Assembly: GCF_002099425.1 (NCBI RefSeq)
Contig: NW_018344126.1
Span: 67,001-131,000, forward strand
DNA: 64,000 bases
Source: Phascolarctos cinereus
Lineage: Eukaryota; Chordata; Mammalia; Diprotodontia; Phascolarctidae
Reading direction: 5' to 3'
Both the position numbers and the translations under genes were made by a program. The notes beneath the pieces are model-generated. The model saw only the letters and a list, made by a program, of their open reading frames with translations, made no database searches and had not been told where the DNA came from. Below are positions 24,695-35,689 of this stretch, one piece after another. Every line of letters starts with the position of its first letter. The first letter of the stretch is position 1.

Positions 24695-24696
24695 AA

Positions 24697-24731
<35 letters not shown>

Positions 24732-24797
24732 GAAGGAAGGAAGGAAGGAATGAAGGAAGGAAGGAATGAATGAAGGAAGGAAGGAAGAAAGAAATCC
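24439..24797 (+). repeat. Marsupial SINE with a long (GGAA/GAAA)n microsatellite at its 3' end
   Basis: SINE 24443-24573 (GGTGCAGCTAGGTGGTACAG, GTTCAAGTCCGGCCTCAGAC) runs directly into about 220 bp of pure-strand purine repeat (24576-24797). Open frames in this tract are artefacts of the repeat. Confidence 0.9.
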
Positions 24798-25074
24798 CCT
24801 GAGAAGTATCAAGGAAGCTAAAAAACCAAAAGGTATTCACCACTGTGATGGACAAGATGAAGAAAGACTCCTTATAGCTGGAGAGGTACTCAATATGCCC
24901 TGTTTGTAGATGACAGGGTGCTGGCTGCATAAGTCCTGGAACACTATAGAGTTTCCTGGAAGAAATTTATACCTACTCAAAAGAGATGGGGCTGTCAATC
25001 CACACAGGAAATGGATGTGGCTAAGTAGATGAAGAATATATATTGCTCAGCAATGTGGTAGCAAAAAAACCCTG

Positions 25075-25660
25075 GAGATTGAGGGGTGCCCATCAATTGG
25101 GGAATGACTGAACAAGTTGAGGTATATGAATGTAATGGAATACTACTGTGTTATAAGAAATGATGAGCAGACAGATTTCAGAAAAACCTGGGCTTAAATG
25201 AACTGAGGCAAAGTGAAATGAGCAAAACCAGGAAAACACATTGTACACAGTAACAGCAACATTGTTTGATGATCAACTATGAATGACTTAAGTCTTCTCA
25301 GCAACACAATGATCTAAGACAATTCCAAAGGATTCATGATGGAAAATGCTATCCATTTCCAGAAAAAGAACTGATGGGAGTCTGAATGACAATTGCAGCA
25401 TACTATTTTTCACTTTATTTTTTTTTCACAGGTTTTTTTTTTCCTTTTGGTTTGTTTCTTCTTTCACAACATGACTAATATGGAAATGTTTTGCATGACT
25501 GCATGCACACACACACACACATACATATGATCTATATTAATTGCTTACCTTTTAGAAAAGGGTGAGGGAGAAAAATTTGAAACTCAAAATTTTTTAAAAG
25601 AATGTTAAAAATTACCTTTACATGTAATTGGAAAAAATAAAATACTATTTAATACACACA
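25075..25660 (+). repeat. 5'-truncated L1 3' end
   Basis: Begins GCCCATCAATTGGGGAATGA near 25088, then TTGTTTGATGATCAACTATG, TTTCACAACATGACTAATAT and a tail with AATAAAATACTATTTAATA plus CA repeats. Confidence 0.82.
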
Positions 25661-25894
25661 CACACATATATCAGATTACAAAATGCATTTAGATGCAACC
25701 TTGTTTCTTCATCAGGATGTTAATATGGGACAGAAAGGACAGATCAAAAATCTTAGGAAACTGCAAAGCTCTCTAAATGACTCAAATTCTCATGGAAACA
25801 AAGACCCATTTTTTAAATACTGACATTCTACCTGTGTTGCAATATAGGATGTCCTAAAAGTCTTAGTACCCTTTTGAGCTTTAATAGATGAAAA

Positions 25895-26250
25895 CTACAG
25901 CAAGACCTTTGGGGCATTCTCCATCACAGTAAGACATAGCATATTACAGTCTTTGAAGAATTTAAGATGAATATCACACATGGGACAATAGAGAGGCACA
26001 AGGCAGCTTTCAGCAGGCTGAAATGTATAACCAATGGAGAGCTTCAGAGAAGAACAATATATGATAGGAAGAAAAGACAAGCTGGTCATATATCTTCGAG
26101 GGTAAATTGTGAAAGTACCACAGCCATAACATTTCCTTGTACCCTCACAATGGCAGGAGAAAGTGAGAAAGGATTCTGATATGCTGGATGGAACCACTGT
26201 GGTAAACTTAAAGGACAACATTAGTAACAGCTGAACAAGGTAAAGACGGT
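25895..26250 (+). repeat. RTE-like LINE relic
   Basis: An open 70-codon stretch (25967-26179) contains FSRLKCITNGELQRRT and a following RKKRQAGHIS, resembling the R-x-R-N-E-E-I-x-R-R-T and R-x-AGHIARM elements of RTE ORF2 C-termini. Decayed, no complete domain. Confidence 0.4.
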
Positions 26251-26554
26251 TTGTGTCCTGAAAAGAACCTCCAATTTGATGAAATGAAAGATTCATTTTC
26301 GAATCTAACAAATACAACTACTAACTTTGCTTAGAAATGTATTCGTAAAAAAACAATTAAAAAAAAACTACAAGAAATCCAAACACCTAGGTACAGAGTA
26401 GTATTTTGTTCACGTTACATTTTAATTATTATTGAACTGATAATATCGATTCATGATGATACTTAACCTGAGTATACTCTGGACCTAAAAAGAATTTTCC
26501 TGCCCACTTGCTGATTACACTTAGGTAGTAAAGGTATTTCATTACACAATTTAC

Positions 26555-26585
26555 CTTCTGTTTTGAGACTAGCACATGGCAGCTC
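26555..26585 (-). CDS. NFX1: NFX1 exon 11: 31-nt small exon
   Basis: Only 31 nt, coding ELPCASLKTE (673-682) plus one base of residue 683, flanked by introns of about 4.0 and 7.4 kb. Support: the peptide matches human ELPCTSLKSE, the acceptor is TTTTCTAG and the donor AAG|GTAAAT, and the phases (0 in, 1 out) are exactly those needed to join exons 10 and 12. Skipping it would shift the frame. Confidence 0.9.
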
Positions 26586-26769
26586 CTAGAAAATAAAGAA
26601 GTAATAATCATTAATAGTCATATTTGAAACAAAGTAACTATAATACTAAACATTTTATCTATATATGAACTGTCAATTAACAAGAACATAGATAACCAGA
26701 AAATAAGCAAAAAAAAAAGCCTCTAAATGGTCAGAGTAGACATTACAAAATTCATGTACTTTATTAACA

Positions 26770-27380
26770 ATAGATGTCATTTAAATAGCAATTTAAAGCT
26801 TACAAATTGCTTTTCGTACAATATTTTGTTTGTGGGTCAAGGCTCTCTTGTGAAGTAAGAGGTATTATCACTACTTTGCATATCATAAAGAAACCGAGGC
26901 TTGGAGAGGTTAACTGGCTTGTCTCCAATCACACATCTGGTAAGTGTCAGAGGTAGGATCCAAACTCCAGTCTTTTTGACTCTGCACCCTAGCTACTAAA
27001 CCATGAGAGTCCCCTATAGAATCATTTGATAACACTTTAAACATGCTTTTAAAAACAAGTTTATTTTTCTGATAGCTTACAATAAATTTTAAAAGGCAGT
27101 GAAAAGTGGGAAGAGGCTGTTGAAGGCATTTGGTTCCAAGATAAATCCCTCAAAGGAAAATGATAGATGTCAGAGGATTGTGGGAAAACAGGTACATTAT
27201 TAATGCAAGGTTAGCAAAATTGTGAGTTGATCTAGACAGTTTAGAAAGCAATTCAGAACTTTGCCCCCAATGTTACTACATATCCTGTGACCCAACAATA
27301 TTACTACAAGATCAAAAAGAGAAGAAAAGGATTTACATGTAAATAAATATCTATAGCAACTTTGTTTTTTTTTTCTGTGG
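26770..27380. repeat. Reverse MIR (26770-27010) and L1 ORF2 fragment (27140-27380, plus)
   Basis: MIR: GAGGTATTATCACTACTTTG, CATCTGGTAAGTGTCAGAGG. L1: TTGTGAGTTGATCTAGACAG, CCTGTGACCCAACAATATTA and TCTATAGCAACTTTGTT. Confidence 0.6.
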
Positions 27381-27384
27381 TAGC

Positions 27385-28815
27385 AATCAGCAAGTGTTCA
27401 TTAAGAGTTCTGTGCTAGGTGATGGAGATATAAAGACAAATACGAAACAGTCCCTCCCTTCAATAAGCTTACATTGGCAATAGTGAGGAAGGAGGCCTCA
27501 TGAGGAAAAGAGGAAAAGTTGGGTTTTTTAAAATATAATTTAATTTTTACTTTCAGTTCCAAGTCCCCTCCACTCCCTTTCCTACCCAATGAAAAGAGAA
27601 TATGGCATTCGTTATACATATGAAGTCATGTAAAATGTATTTCCACATTATCCATATTCCGAAAAGAAAAAAAGCAAAGAAAATTTAAAATGGGGGAAAA
27701 AAATATGCTTCAATCTGTATTCTGAGACTATCAGTTCTGTCTCTGGAGGTGGATAGCATTTTACATCATGAGTCCTTTAGAGTTATAGTGGATCACTGTA
27801 TTGATCAGAGTTGCTAAGTCTTTCACAGTTGATTATCCTGACAATATTGCTGTTATTGTGTACAACGTTCCCTTGGTTCTGTTCACTTCACTCTGCATCA
27901 GTTTATGTAAGTCTTTCTAGATTTTTGTGAAAGCATCACCTTCATCATTACTTACAGGATAATAGTATTCCATCACATTCATATACTATAACTTGTTCAG
28001 CCATTCCCTAATTGATAGACATCCCCTCAAGCTTCCAACTCTTTCACACCACAAAAAGAGCTGCTATACATATTTTCCTACATAGAAGTCCTTTTCTTTT
28101 TCTTTGATCTCCTAGAGCTATGAACCTAGTAGTGGTATTGCTGGATTAAAGGGTATTCACAGTTTGATAAACCTTTGGGCATAGTTTCAAATTTTTCTCC
28201 AGAATGATTGGAGCCGTTTACAACTCCATCAACAGTGGATTAGTATCCCTATTTTCCCATATCCCAGAGAGGTTTATAAGCATATAGTATATACAAAGTA
28301 ATACCACAGAGGTCAAATGAGGCACTGAGAGCTGGCAGAAGGGAGGGAGGTGATTAGGAAAGGTCTCATGTAGGAGATAACATTTGAGGTGAACTTTGCA
28401 GGAAATAAGAGATTCTAAGGGAGAGAGGTGAAGAAGTAATCCTTCCCATGTATGGAGACAACCTGTACAAAGGCAATGGAACATCATGGTATCAAGTAGG
28501 TAAAAGGGAGGAATGGAAAATAAGGCTGGAAAAATAAGTTGCAGCCAGGTTGTGAAGGGCCTTAAATGAAAGGAGATTTTGTTTTTTAGGTCAGAGGAAA
28601 AAGAGAATCACAGAAGCTTCCTGAGCAGGAGTGACAGGACAAAGATGAACAGCTGTGTGGAAGATGAACTTCCAGGCAGGAGAAATATAAGGCAGGAGGT
28701 CAATTAGAAGATGACTACAGTAAACATTCATTAAGCATCTACTATGTATACACTTAGCACAGTGCTAAGTGCTGGGGACACAGGGAAAAGGAAAAGACAA
28801 TTTTAATGATAAAGG
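27385..28815 (+). repeat. Ancient long repeat split by a reverse L1
   Basis: Left piece 27385-27510 (CTGTGCTAGGTGATGGAGAT, CAATAAGCTTACATTGGCAA), right piece 28265-28700 (GGTCTCATGTAGGAGATAAC, GGTTGTGAAGGGCCTTAAAT). A further start of the family is at 28715-28815. The L1 at 27515-28265 lies between the pieces. Confidence 0.6.
27515..28265 (-). repeat. L1 3' end, reverse orientation
   Basis: Plus-strand landmarks: AACTTGTTCAGCCATTCCCT near 27991, ATTGATAGACATCCCCTCAA near 28011, AAAGAGCTGCTATACATATT near 28055. Collinear with the reverse L1 at 63245-63875. Confidence 0.78.
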
Positions 28816-28889
28816 ATATGACTTACAAAGATACATAGAGACCCTGAAGGGAGCGAAGGAAAGGAGGGAACAAGCAGTTTTGTTTTGTT

Positions 28890-29040
28890 CTGTTTTTGCT
28901 TTTTGGTGATGGTGAGGGGTTATGTGACTTGCCCGGGGTCACACAGCTAATAAGTGTTAAGTATCTGAAGCTGGATTTGAACTCAGATCCTCCTGACTCC
29001 AAGGCCAGAGCTCTATTCATCGTGCCACCTAGCCGCCCCA
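28890..29040 (-). repeat. Marsupial tRNA-related SINE with target-site duplication
   Basis: Reverse copy, GTGCCACCTAGCCGCCCC at its right end. GAACAAGCAGTT occurs on both sides (near 28869 and 29041). Confidence 0.8.
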
Positions 29041-29061
29041 GAACAAGCAGTTATTAAGCTT

Positions 29062-29540
29062 CTACTATTTGCTGCCGTTGTTCATGTCCAACTCTTTGTG
29101 TCCCTGTGGACCACAGCATGCCGATACTGTCCATGGGGTTTTCTTGGCAAAGATACTGAAGGGGCTTGCCATTTCCTTCTCCAGTGGATTAAGGCAAAGA
29201 AAGGTTAAGTGACTAGCCCAGGGTCACATAGCTAGTACTAAGGTTTGATCTGAACTCAGTTTTTCTTGACTCTAGGCCAGTGCTCTATCCTCTAAGCTAC
29301 ATAAGCCTCTCTACTTACTACATGCCAAGCAATGGCTAAGTGCTTAACAAATATGATCTCATTTGATTGCCACAACAACCCTGGGAGGTAGGTGCTATTA
29401 CATCCCTATTAAGTAGGTAGGTGCTAGCTATTATGTCCACAACTGAGGAAACCGAGGCAGTTTGAATTGAGTTGTGACTTAACCAGAGTCATATACATAG
29501 GCAGAATTTGAACTCAGGTCTTCCTGATTCCAGGCCTAGC
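29062..29540 (-). repeat. Second-class marsupial SINE (minus) followed by a reverse MIR
   Basis: 29062-29312: GGTTTTCTTGGCAAAGATAC and GCCATTTCCTTCTCCAGTGG are the reverse of the 3' part of the longer SINE. 29320-29540: GATCTCATTTGATTGCCACA with GGGAGGTAGGTGCTATTA, a reverse MIR. Confidence 0.65.
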
Positions 29541-29934
29541 TTTGAGAGATAGTGAGGGCCCCAGTCAAGGCACTGACCAGATAAGTGGAGAGAAAGGAAT
29601 GAATGGCAGACATCATAGAAGTAGAAGGAATAAGACCTGTGGACTGAATAATAATGGGGAGAAGGGAAGAGGAGGAAACAATAAGGATTACTCAGAGGTT
29701 CTGAACCTTGGTAACTATAAGGATGATAACGCTAAAGTTTCCAGGTTATTCTCTAGGATATAGAGATGGAATTGCCAGTCTGCATAGCTGCAGAGAATTT
29801 CTACAGGAATAAAAAACAGAAAGTTTCTACTTTATTGATGTGATCTGCACATCAATAAAAACAAAAGTCTGGACCAAAAAAAAGAAAAAAGGTGTGATTA
29901 GTGGTATTAACAAGGAACAGCTCAGGGCTAGTAT

Positions 29935-31095
29935 GCAGCTAGAAGAGAGAAGCTCCAAGTTCAAATCCTGATTTTGTCATCTATGTGACATTCCACCAAA
30001 TCACTTAATCTCTTTGGCCCTCAGTTTCCTCATCTGTAATGTAAGCTTCTGAGGTACCTCTTTTCAGTTCTAAATCTAAGATCTTATGAGCCTAGATTTC
30101 TAGTATCGACTAATAATTTTTATAGTTAAAACTTCCACCTCCACTAGAGCTTTTGAACAAGACAAAGTCAACAGACTTAAACTGTATCTTCGCCTCTGTG
30201 TACAGTCTGGTAGTACAAAATAAGCAGGCAGCAGGAAGATCTTAAGAGGCCTGTCCAAGTCACAAACTGGATGGAGCATCTCCCATAATTATTCACAATA
30301 TCTGAGGTATCCCATACACTCTGATCCCACACACTCTGACCATAGAGCACCTAATTTTTCTCCTATCTGCAAAAATAATTATCATTTTATTTTCCTTGAA
30401 AAAGAGCACACAAAAAAAAATAAAAATTTCAATAATAAAGAATACTAACTTGATTTTCTGAAAATTCTGACAAAACTTTCAAGATCCTATTCCTTTTTAA
30501 TACAGTAAAAACAACTGATAGTGAGTATGGCATGAGTCAAAGCAGCTCTTTTTCAGTTTTGCTGATATGACAGAAAACATATCTGTAGCAATAATTTGAA
30601 ATGAGTGTTTTTGAATTTACCTTTGTTCTGAAAGTACATCTGCAGGAAATAATGGATGTGCGAGAACAAGGTCCACATTCTCCTTCATGGCAGAGGTTTT
30701 CACATGTATGAATGAAATCTAATAAAAATTAAAATCTCACATTAAAATTTTTTCACTGCTTAGACAAGTCAAACTGTAATTTTTTAAAATGATAATACCT
30801 AATAAGTAAAAAGGGGGATTATTAGAAAACAATACTCCACTGTCAGATGCAGTCACTAGATTAGATTTTTTGCTTGTTTTTCTTTAACAAGAAGGTTTCA
30901 TGGGGGAGGGATACAACACAAAGACAAAGGAAATAAATAAAACATTAAAAATAAAATAAATACTACTTATGTGACCCTAGGGCAATTACTTTCTCTTACA
31001 GGCCTCATTTTTATATCTATAAAATGAGAGCAGGACTACAAGACTTCTAAGATCTCTTCTAGCTCTAAATCTATAATTTTATAATCCTGTAAGAC
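29935..31095 (+). repeat. Two Mar1-type SINEs flanking exon 10
   Basis: 29935-30100 (CAAGTTCAAATCCTGATTTT, GCCCTCAGTTTCCTCATC) and 30960-31095 (TATGTGACCCTAGGGCAATT, AAATGAGAGCAGGACTACAA). The sequence between them, apart from exon 10, is unassigned. Confidence 0.55.
30621..30718 (-). CDS. NFX1: NFX1 exon 10: NF-X1 finger 4
   Basis: 98 nt, residues 640-672: [20 protein letters not shown], then [12 protein letters not shown]. Finger ligands include His643, Cys645, Cys649, His650, Cys654 and Cys657. Acceptor TTATTAG, donor AAG|GTAAAT. Phase in 1, out 0. Confidence 0.95.
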
Positions 31096-31277
31096 AATAA
31101 ACCCCCAAACCTTCACTCCACAATTAAAAAAAAAACTATTCACATACCCCCAAATTTACTTACCTATATCCATCCCAAATCTGCTCTATTTCCTTATCAA
31201 GATGACAGGCAAAGAAGAGTTTGGACAACACCCCCAATTCAGTTTCTCCCACCTCCCTGGGAAATACCCCAGATTTA

Positions 31278-31451
31278 CAGGGGTGGGGAACCTGCGGCCT
31301 GGAGGCCACATGTGGCCCTTTAGGTCCTCAAGTATGACCCTTTGACTGAATCCATAGTTTGCAGAACATCTGTTTGGATTCAGTCAAAGGGCTGCACTTA
31401 AGGACCTACAGGATCATATGTGGCCTCAAGGCCACAGGTCCCCCACCCCTG
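31278..31451. mobile_element. Palindromic hAT-type MITE, 174 bp
   Basis: Two 77-bp arms (31278-31354 and 31375-31451) are inverted copies, roughly 80-85 per cent identical, around a 20-bp spacer. The ends are CAGGGGTGGGGAAC and GTCCCCCACCCCTG, hAT-like. CCCCAGA occurs just outside on each side (31267 and 31452), three bases off on the left, consistent with an old 8-bp target duplication. Nonautonomous. Confidence 0.8.
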
Positions 31452-32084
31452 CCCCAGAACCTTTGCAGAAATCCAAGGCTCTCTTTCTGATTTCCCTTCC
31501 ATCATGACACCATCTGATCCCCAGGCAATTTATGAGTTAAATTGTGTTTCCTTCAACCTCAGCCTTCTATGGATTTACTGCAACCCGGTAAAACATTGTT
31601 CAAGCCTCATAGTCAACCAGGCATTAGCAGCCAAACAGACATGGAGCATCTTGTAATTGTCAGAGCAGACTCACAAACTGAAAGGGCTATTTTGTGAGGG
31701 AGAAAGCTCCATTGTTGATAGGGCTTAAGTCAAGGTTGGCAAACACTTAACAGGAACATTTCTTTTGCTGTACTGGAGCTATCTATGGGACTGGGGAGGG
31801 GAACCTCCCTCCCTCTCAGAACAAACTGCAAACAAAAAGACCTACGTAATATACAAATCCAACTAAGTGAGGGCTGGATGAGGTTGTACCATAGGCATAT
31901 ACTCACATAGTTGTCTGTCATACAGTTGAGTCATTCTCCTCTCCGTAAATGTACTGATCTCAAAAGTATTTTAGTAAGACCTTAGGAGCGTCTCAAAGTA
32001 CAGCCTGGCCCAATTCCTATCTCCTAAGGACTGAAATTATCCAAGGGATCCAGAAAAACTTTAAAGAAATAGTCTCCCAAACCA

Positions 32085-32965
32085 TTCTGTAGAGAAATTT
32101 GCAACTGTGCCCAAAGGGCTATAAAGCCATGCATACCTTTTGAACTAGCAATACCACCACTAGGTCTGTATCCCAAAAAAGATAAAAAACAAAAAAGAAA
32201 AGGACCTATGTGTACAAAAATATTTACAGCAACTCTTTTCTGGTGGTAAAGAATTAGAAATTGGGGCAGCTAAGGTGATGCAGTAAATAGAGCACCAGCC
32301 TTGGAATCAGGAGGACCTGAGTTCAAATCTGGCCTCAGACACTTGACACTTCCTAGCTATGTGACCTTGGCAAGTTGCTTAACTTTTGCCTCACCAAAAA
32401 AAAAATAAAAAGAATCAGAAATTGAGGGAATGCCCATCAGTTGGGGAATGGCTGTTCTACATGATTATGATGAAATACTATTGCACTATAAGAAATGATG
32501 AACAGGATGCCCTCAGAAAAACCTGGAAAGACTTGCATAGGCAGATGCAAAGTGTAATGTACTGTGTACAAAGTAACAGCAATACTGCAAGATGATTAAC
32601 TGTGAATAATTTAGCTATTCTCAGCAATACAATCCAAGACAACTCTGAAGGACTTATGATGAAATATGCTATATATCCCCAGAGAAAGAACTAATGGTGT
32701 CTGAATACAGATTAAAGCATACTTTTTAAAATTTTACTTCATTTTTCTTGAGGTTTTTTTTTGTCTGTTTTCTTTCACAACATGACTATTATGGTATGTT
32801 TTGCATAACTACACACGTATAATCTATATCGAATTACTTGCCTTCCCAACAAGGGTGGGTGGGGAGGAAGGAAAGGAGAGAATTTAGAATTCAACGTTTT
32901 AAAAACAAATGTTAAAAACTGTTTTTACAGGTAACTGGAGGAAAAAATACTAAATAAATACAAAA
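32085..32965 (+). repeat. L1 3' portion containing a nested SINE
   Basis: L1 ORF2 tail and 3'UTR: CCCAAAGGGCTATAAAGCCA near 32110, GTCTGTATCCCAAAAAAGAT near 32165, CCCATCAGTTGGGGAATGGC near 32432. The SINE at 32263-32402 separates the ORF2 part. It ends in a (GAAA)n tail. Confidence 0.85.
32263..32402 (+). repeat. Marsupial tRNA-related SINE nested in L1, with target-site duplication
   Basis: GGGGCAGCTAAGGTGATGCA head, A-rich tail. AAAGAATTAGAAATTG (32248-32263) is repeated as AAAGAATCAGAAATTG (32409-32424), one mismatch. This fixes the insertion point and dates it after the L1. Confidence 0.88.
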
Positions 32966-33045
<80 letters not shown>

Positions 33046-33047
33046 AG
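32966..33047 (+). repeat. (GAAA)n microsatellite
   Basis: About 20 nearly perfect GAAA units immediately after the L1 3' end, probably grown from its tail. Confidence 0.95.
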
Positions 33048-33974
33048 TCTCCCACCTGCTTCTCACTATAACTTTCAAAATTTCTACTATTACTACTACT
33101 GCTACTAACAGGGGTAGGGACAAGGACTGGACCTGTGATTTCATTGCTATGGGGAAGCCCCGAGTGAGGAATCACCCTCTGCCAAAACTGATCAGCTTTT
33201 CTACAATTCAGAGTCAGAGAATTAACTAGAGAAATGTCAATTAAGTGATGGGCTCAGGGTCACACAGCCAGTGTGATCAATGGGAGTACTCAAAACCAGC
33301 TCTTTCTGGCTTCTCTGTCCACTATACCACACATAACATTTTACACAGTGTCTCAGAGAACACCCATCAACAGGACTGAAATGGCATCAATAAAATTTAT
33401 TACCAGTGATGTGCCATGAACTCTCAAACTTTGATCTTTTCCAATATGGCATGTCTCATTATCTCTATGAGACCCAGTATCTCTTATCTATCTTTTCTAT
33501 GATTTACAAAACAGTGACTATATCAATCTCACCTCCAAGGATCTTTTTTACAATGTGTCTGCTGGAAGCAGAATAGCCATAGTTCAACTCTATCTGGGAT
33601 TTAGATTTGTTTACAAGATATCCACAGCCATTTTGCCCAAGGTTAAATATAATCTTCTAAAACACTGATTATCCAAGGAATCTTGAGGTCTTATACTCAG
33701 AAGAGCTTATAACAATGGAGTATGCTGAGAGAAATTATAGCTCCACCTGGAACATTATCATAGCACAATTACTCAATTTTATAAGTAATTATTTGGGAAA
33801 TTATTTAAGTAAATGGGATACAATTTAGAGAGCTGTGTGTGTTTGGAAAGAAAATGGTACCTTGACAATTTCTTTCAAATACTTATAGAAACATCCATCT
33901 ACTAAAATGTGATATTCCACATGGATCTTTCACATTGCCAACACATTTAAAGATAATGAATTTCATTTAGTTAC

Positions 33975-34192
33975 CAAAGGAGCCACACGACAGAGGTTTG
34001 CCACATATTTTCCCACATGATGGTATAGGATCCAAACATGTTTTACGTTCAACACATCCAAGTTCTAGTAATTTGCTAAGAGGAGTCTGACCACAAGGGC
34101 AAGTTTGCACTAATTGTGGAAGTCGTGGACACAGTTGGCAGGCCTGAGGGTGGCATAATTGTGAACATGTATGGTTCCCACATTTCAATTTC
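33975..34192 (-). CDS. NFX1: NFX1 exon 9: NF-X1 finger 3 and start of finger 4
   Basis: 218 nt, residues 567-639 plus one base of Asp640. Finger 3 is [18 protein letters not shown] at residues 571-588. A conserved linker with [15 protein letters not shown] (600-612) follows, then [13 protein letters not shown]. Acceptor TTAACAG, donor GTAACT. The donor lacks G at +5, which makes it the weakest 5' splice site in the series. Phase in 2, out 1. Confidence 0.95.
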
Positions 34193-34277
34193 CTGTTAAG
34201 AAAAACAATAGAATATTACATGACTATTAATAACATACAATTTTACTGCTTATATTTATGATTAAATAAAGCCTTAC

Positions 34278-34377
34278 TTGCCACATATCTTTAAACAGCT
34301 GAAGTCTCCAAATTCATCAGACTGTCCAACATTGGTTCCACATAATACATCTTGGGAAGTGACCCCACAGTAGCACA
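34278..34377 (-). CDS. NFX1: NFX1 exon 8: inter-finger cysteine segment
   Basis: 100 nt, residues 534-566 plus two bases of Lys567: VCYCG, then [18 protein letters not shown], ending CLKICGK. It links fingers 2 and 3 and has paired cysteines but no complete finger. Separated from exon 9 by the only very short intron in the window (85 bp). Phase in 1, out 2. Confidence 0.94.
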
Positions 34378-34379
34378 CT

Positions 34380-35540
34380 TTAACAAAATAATTTCAAAAA
34401 TAAGTTTCAACACGATAAACACAACAAAAACAATTTTTTGAAAAGGAGACGTAGAAAATCTTAAGCTACCCAGAAAAACACAAAAAATATTTATTGGTGT
34501 TTCGTTACAGTAGAACCTACAAAGATTTTGGTATAAGACAAGTCCATCTTAGTCCCTGGTGGTTAAGGAGTTCATAACTGAAAATACACTCTAAATTGCA
34601 GAGAAGGGACATTGGTAGAGAAAGATCCTTATTGGTAACTTCTTACAATGACAGCCTCATTAAAAAAAAGATTACTGGCAATACTAAATGAATCATGTTA
34701 GATAACACTTTCATCAATAACAACATTCTCAAAGATAGCATTATAGTAAGAGGCCAACACATCTCTATAAAATTAAAAGTTCTAATCATGTTACTGCAGT
34801 GATAAATACACTAAAGCATTCTGATATAAAATCTTATTCATTTATTTTTCACTATCTCAGAATTTTAGATAGTCACATGTGAATTTCCAATGAATAAAAT
34901 AAAAGTATTGCTTCTATAATGTTATAACATGAATCCAGTCTAAATTATTACTTTTTTAATGCTAAAGGCTCAAGAAATTCAGGGCTCAGTTTCCTGCACC
35001 TAGCAATTAATTTTTTTCATGTTAAAGGACTTATGCTCCTGCTAACACTGCAATACTATATAGCAATATTATATAAAGCTATATGATTCATCTGTTCCAT
35101 CAATTTATCTACCTTTTCAATCTAGCTGCCTTGGCAAAAACAAAGCAAAACAAAACAAACAAAAAAAACCCATGAACCTGACAAGTTCTGTTAGCTAAAT
35201 ATTTATGTTTTAAAAATTTCAATATGCAAATCTGTAATGACAGCTTACATGTCTTTTAAAGAAAAGAAATGTGGCTATTAGGACCTTTAGAACTTTAAAA
35301 AAAACTTCTAATTTCATTCTTTGTGTTTACTAAAGAAAAAAGGCAGATGCTATTAGATTAAGAATATCATAAAAACAAGTCATAAATAGCACTCTCAGGA
35401 TAAATAAGCCTTCGTTCTGTTTTGTAATCCTTATAAATTTTGACAGAAAGTAATGGAAAAATCTTAACAATAGAACAACAATCATGTGGCATTCTCAGAA
35501 AATTACACGATAATGAAATAGTAAGAGAATAAAAACTTAC
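34380..35540. other. Intron 7: no repeat or exon recognised
   Basis: AT-rich single-copy-looking sequence with scattered A-runs. No convincing SINE, LINE or coding segment. Confidence 0.45.
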
Positions 35541-35680
35541 CTTGACGTACTACAAGATGGCATGGTTGGCATTCACCAGCATGGCAAAGTTCGGCACAGT
35601 TGTGCTTACCACAATTCAGAATATTGCCACACACATTAGAACAGTGAATTGAGTTGGACTGACCACAGCGAACTGAATGA
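35541..35680 (-). CDS. NFX1: NFX1 exon 7: NF-X1 finger 2
   Basis: 140 nt, residues 487-533 plus one base. It contains an entire finger, [18 protein letters not shown], at residues 510-527. Before it is the linker [19 protein letters not shown]. The spacing C-x2-H-x-C-x3-CH-x3-C-x2-C is the NF-X1 signature. Acceptor GTCCAG, donor GTAAGT. Phase in 2, out 1. Confidence 0.96.
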
Positions 35681-35689
35681 CTGGACATA

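Noticed and set aside
24486-24930. Lys/Arg/Glu-rich and Phe/Ser/Leu-rich frames over 100 codons
   Set aside because: Produced entirely by the (GGAA/GAAA)n microsatellite on either strand.
32912-33175. CRISPR-like regular repeat array
   Set aside because: It is a simple (GAAA)n microsatellite without spacers; no direct-repeat/spacer pattern exists anywhere in the window.
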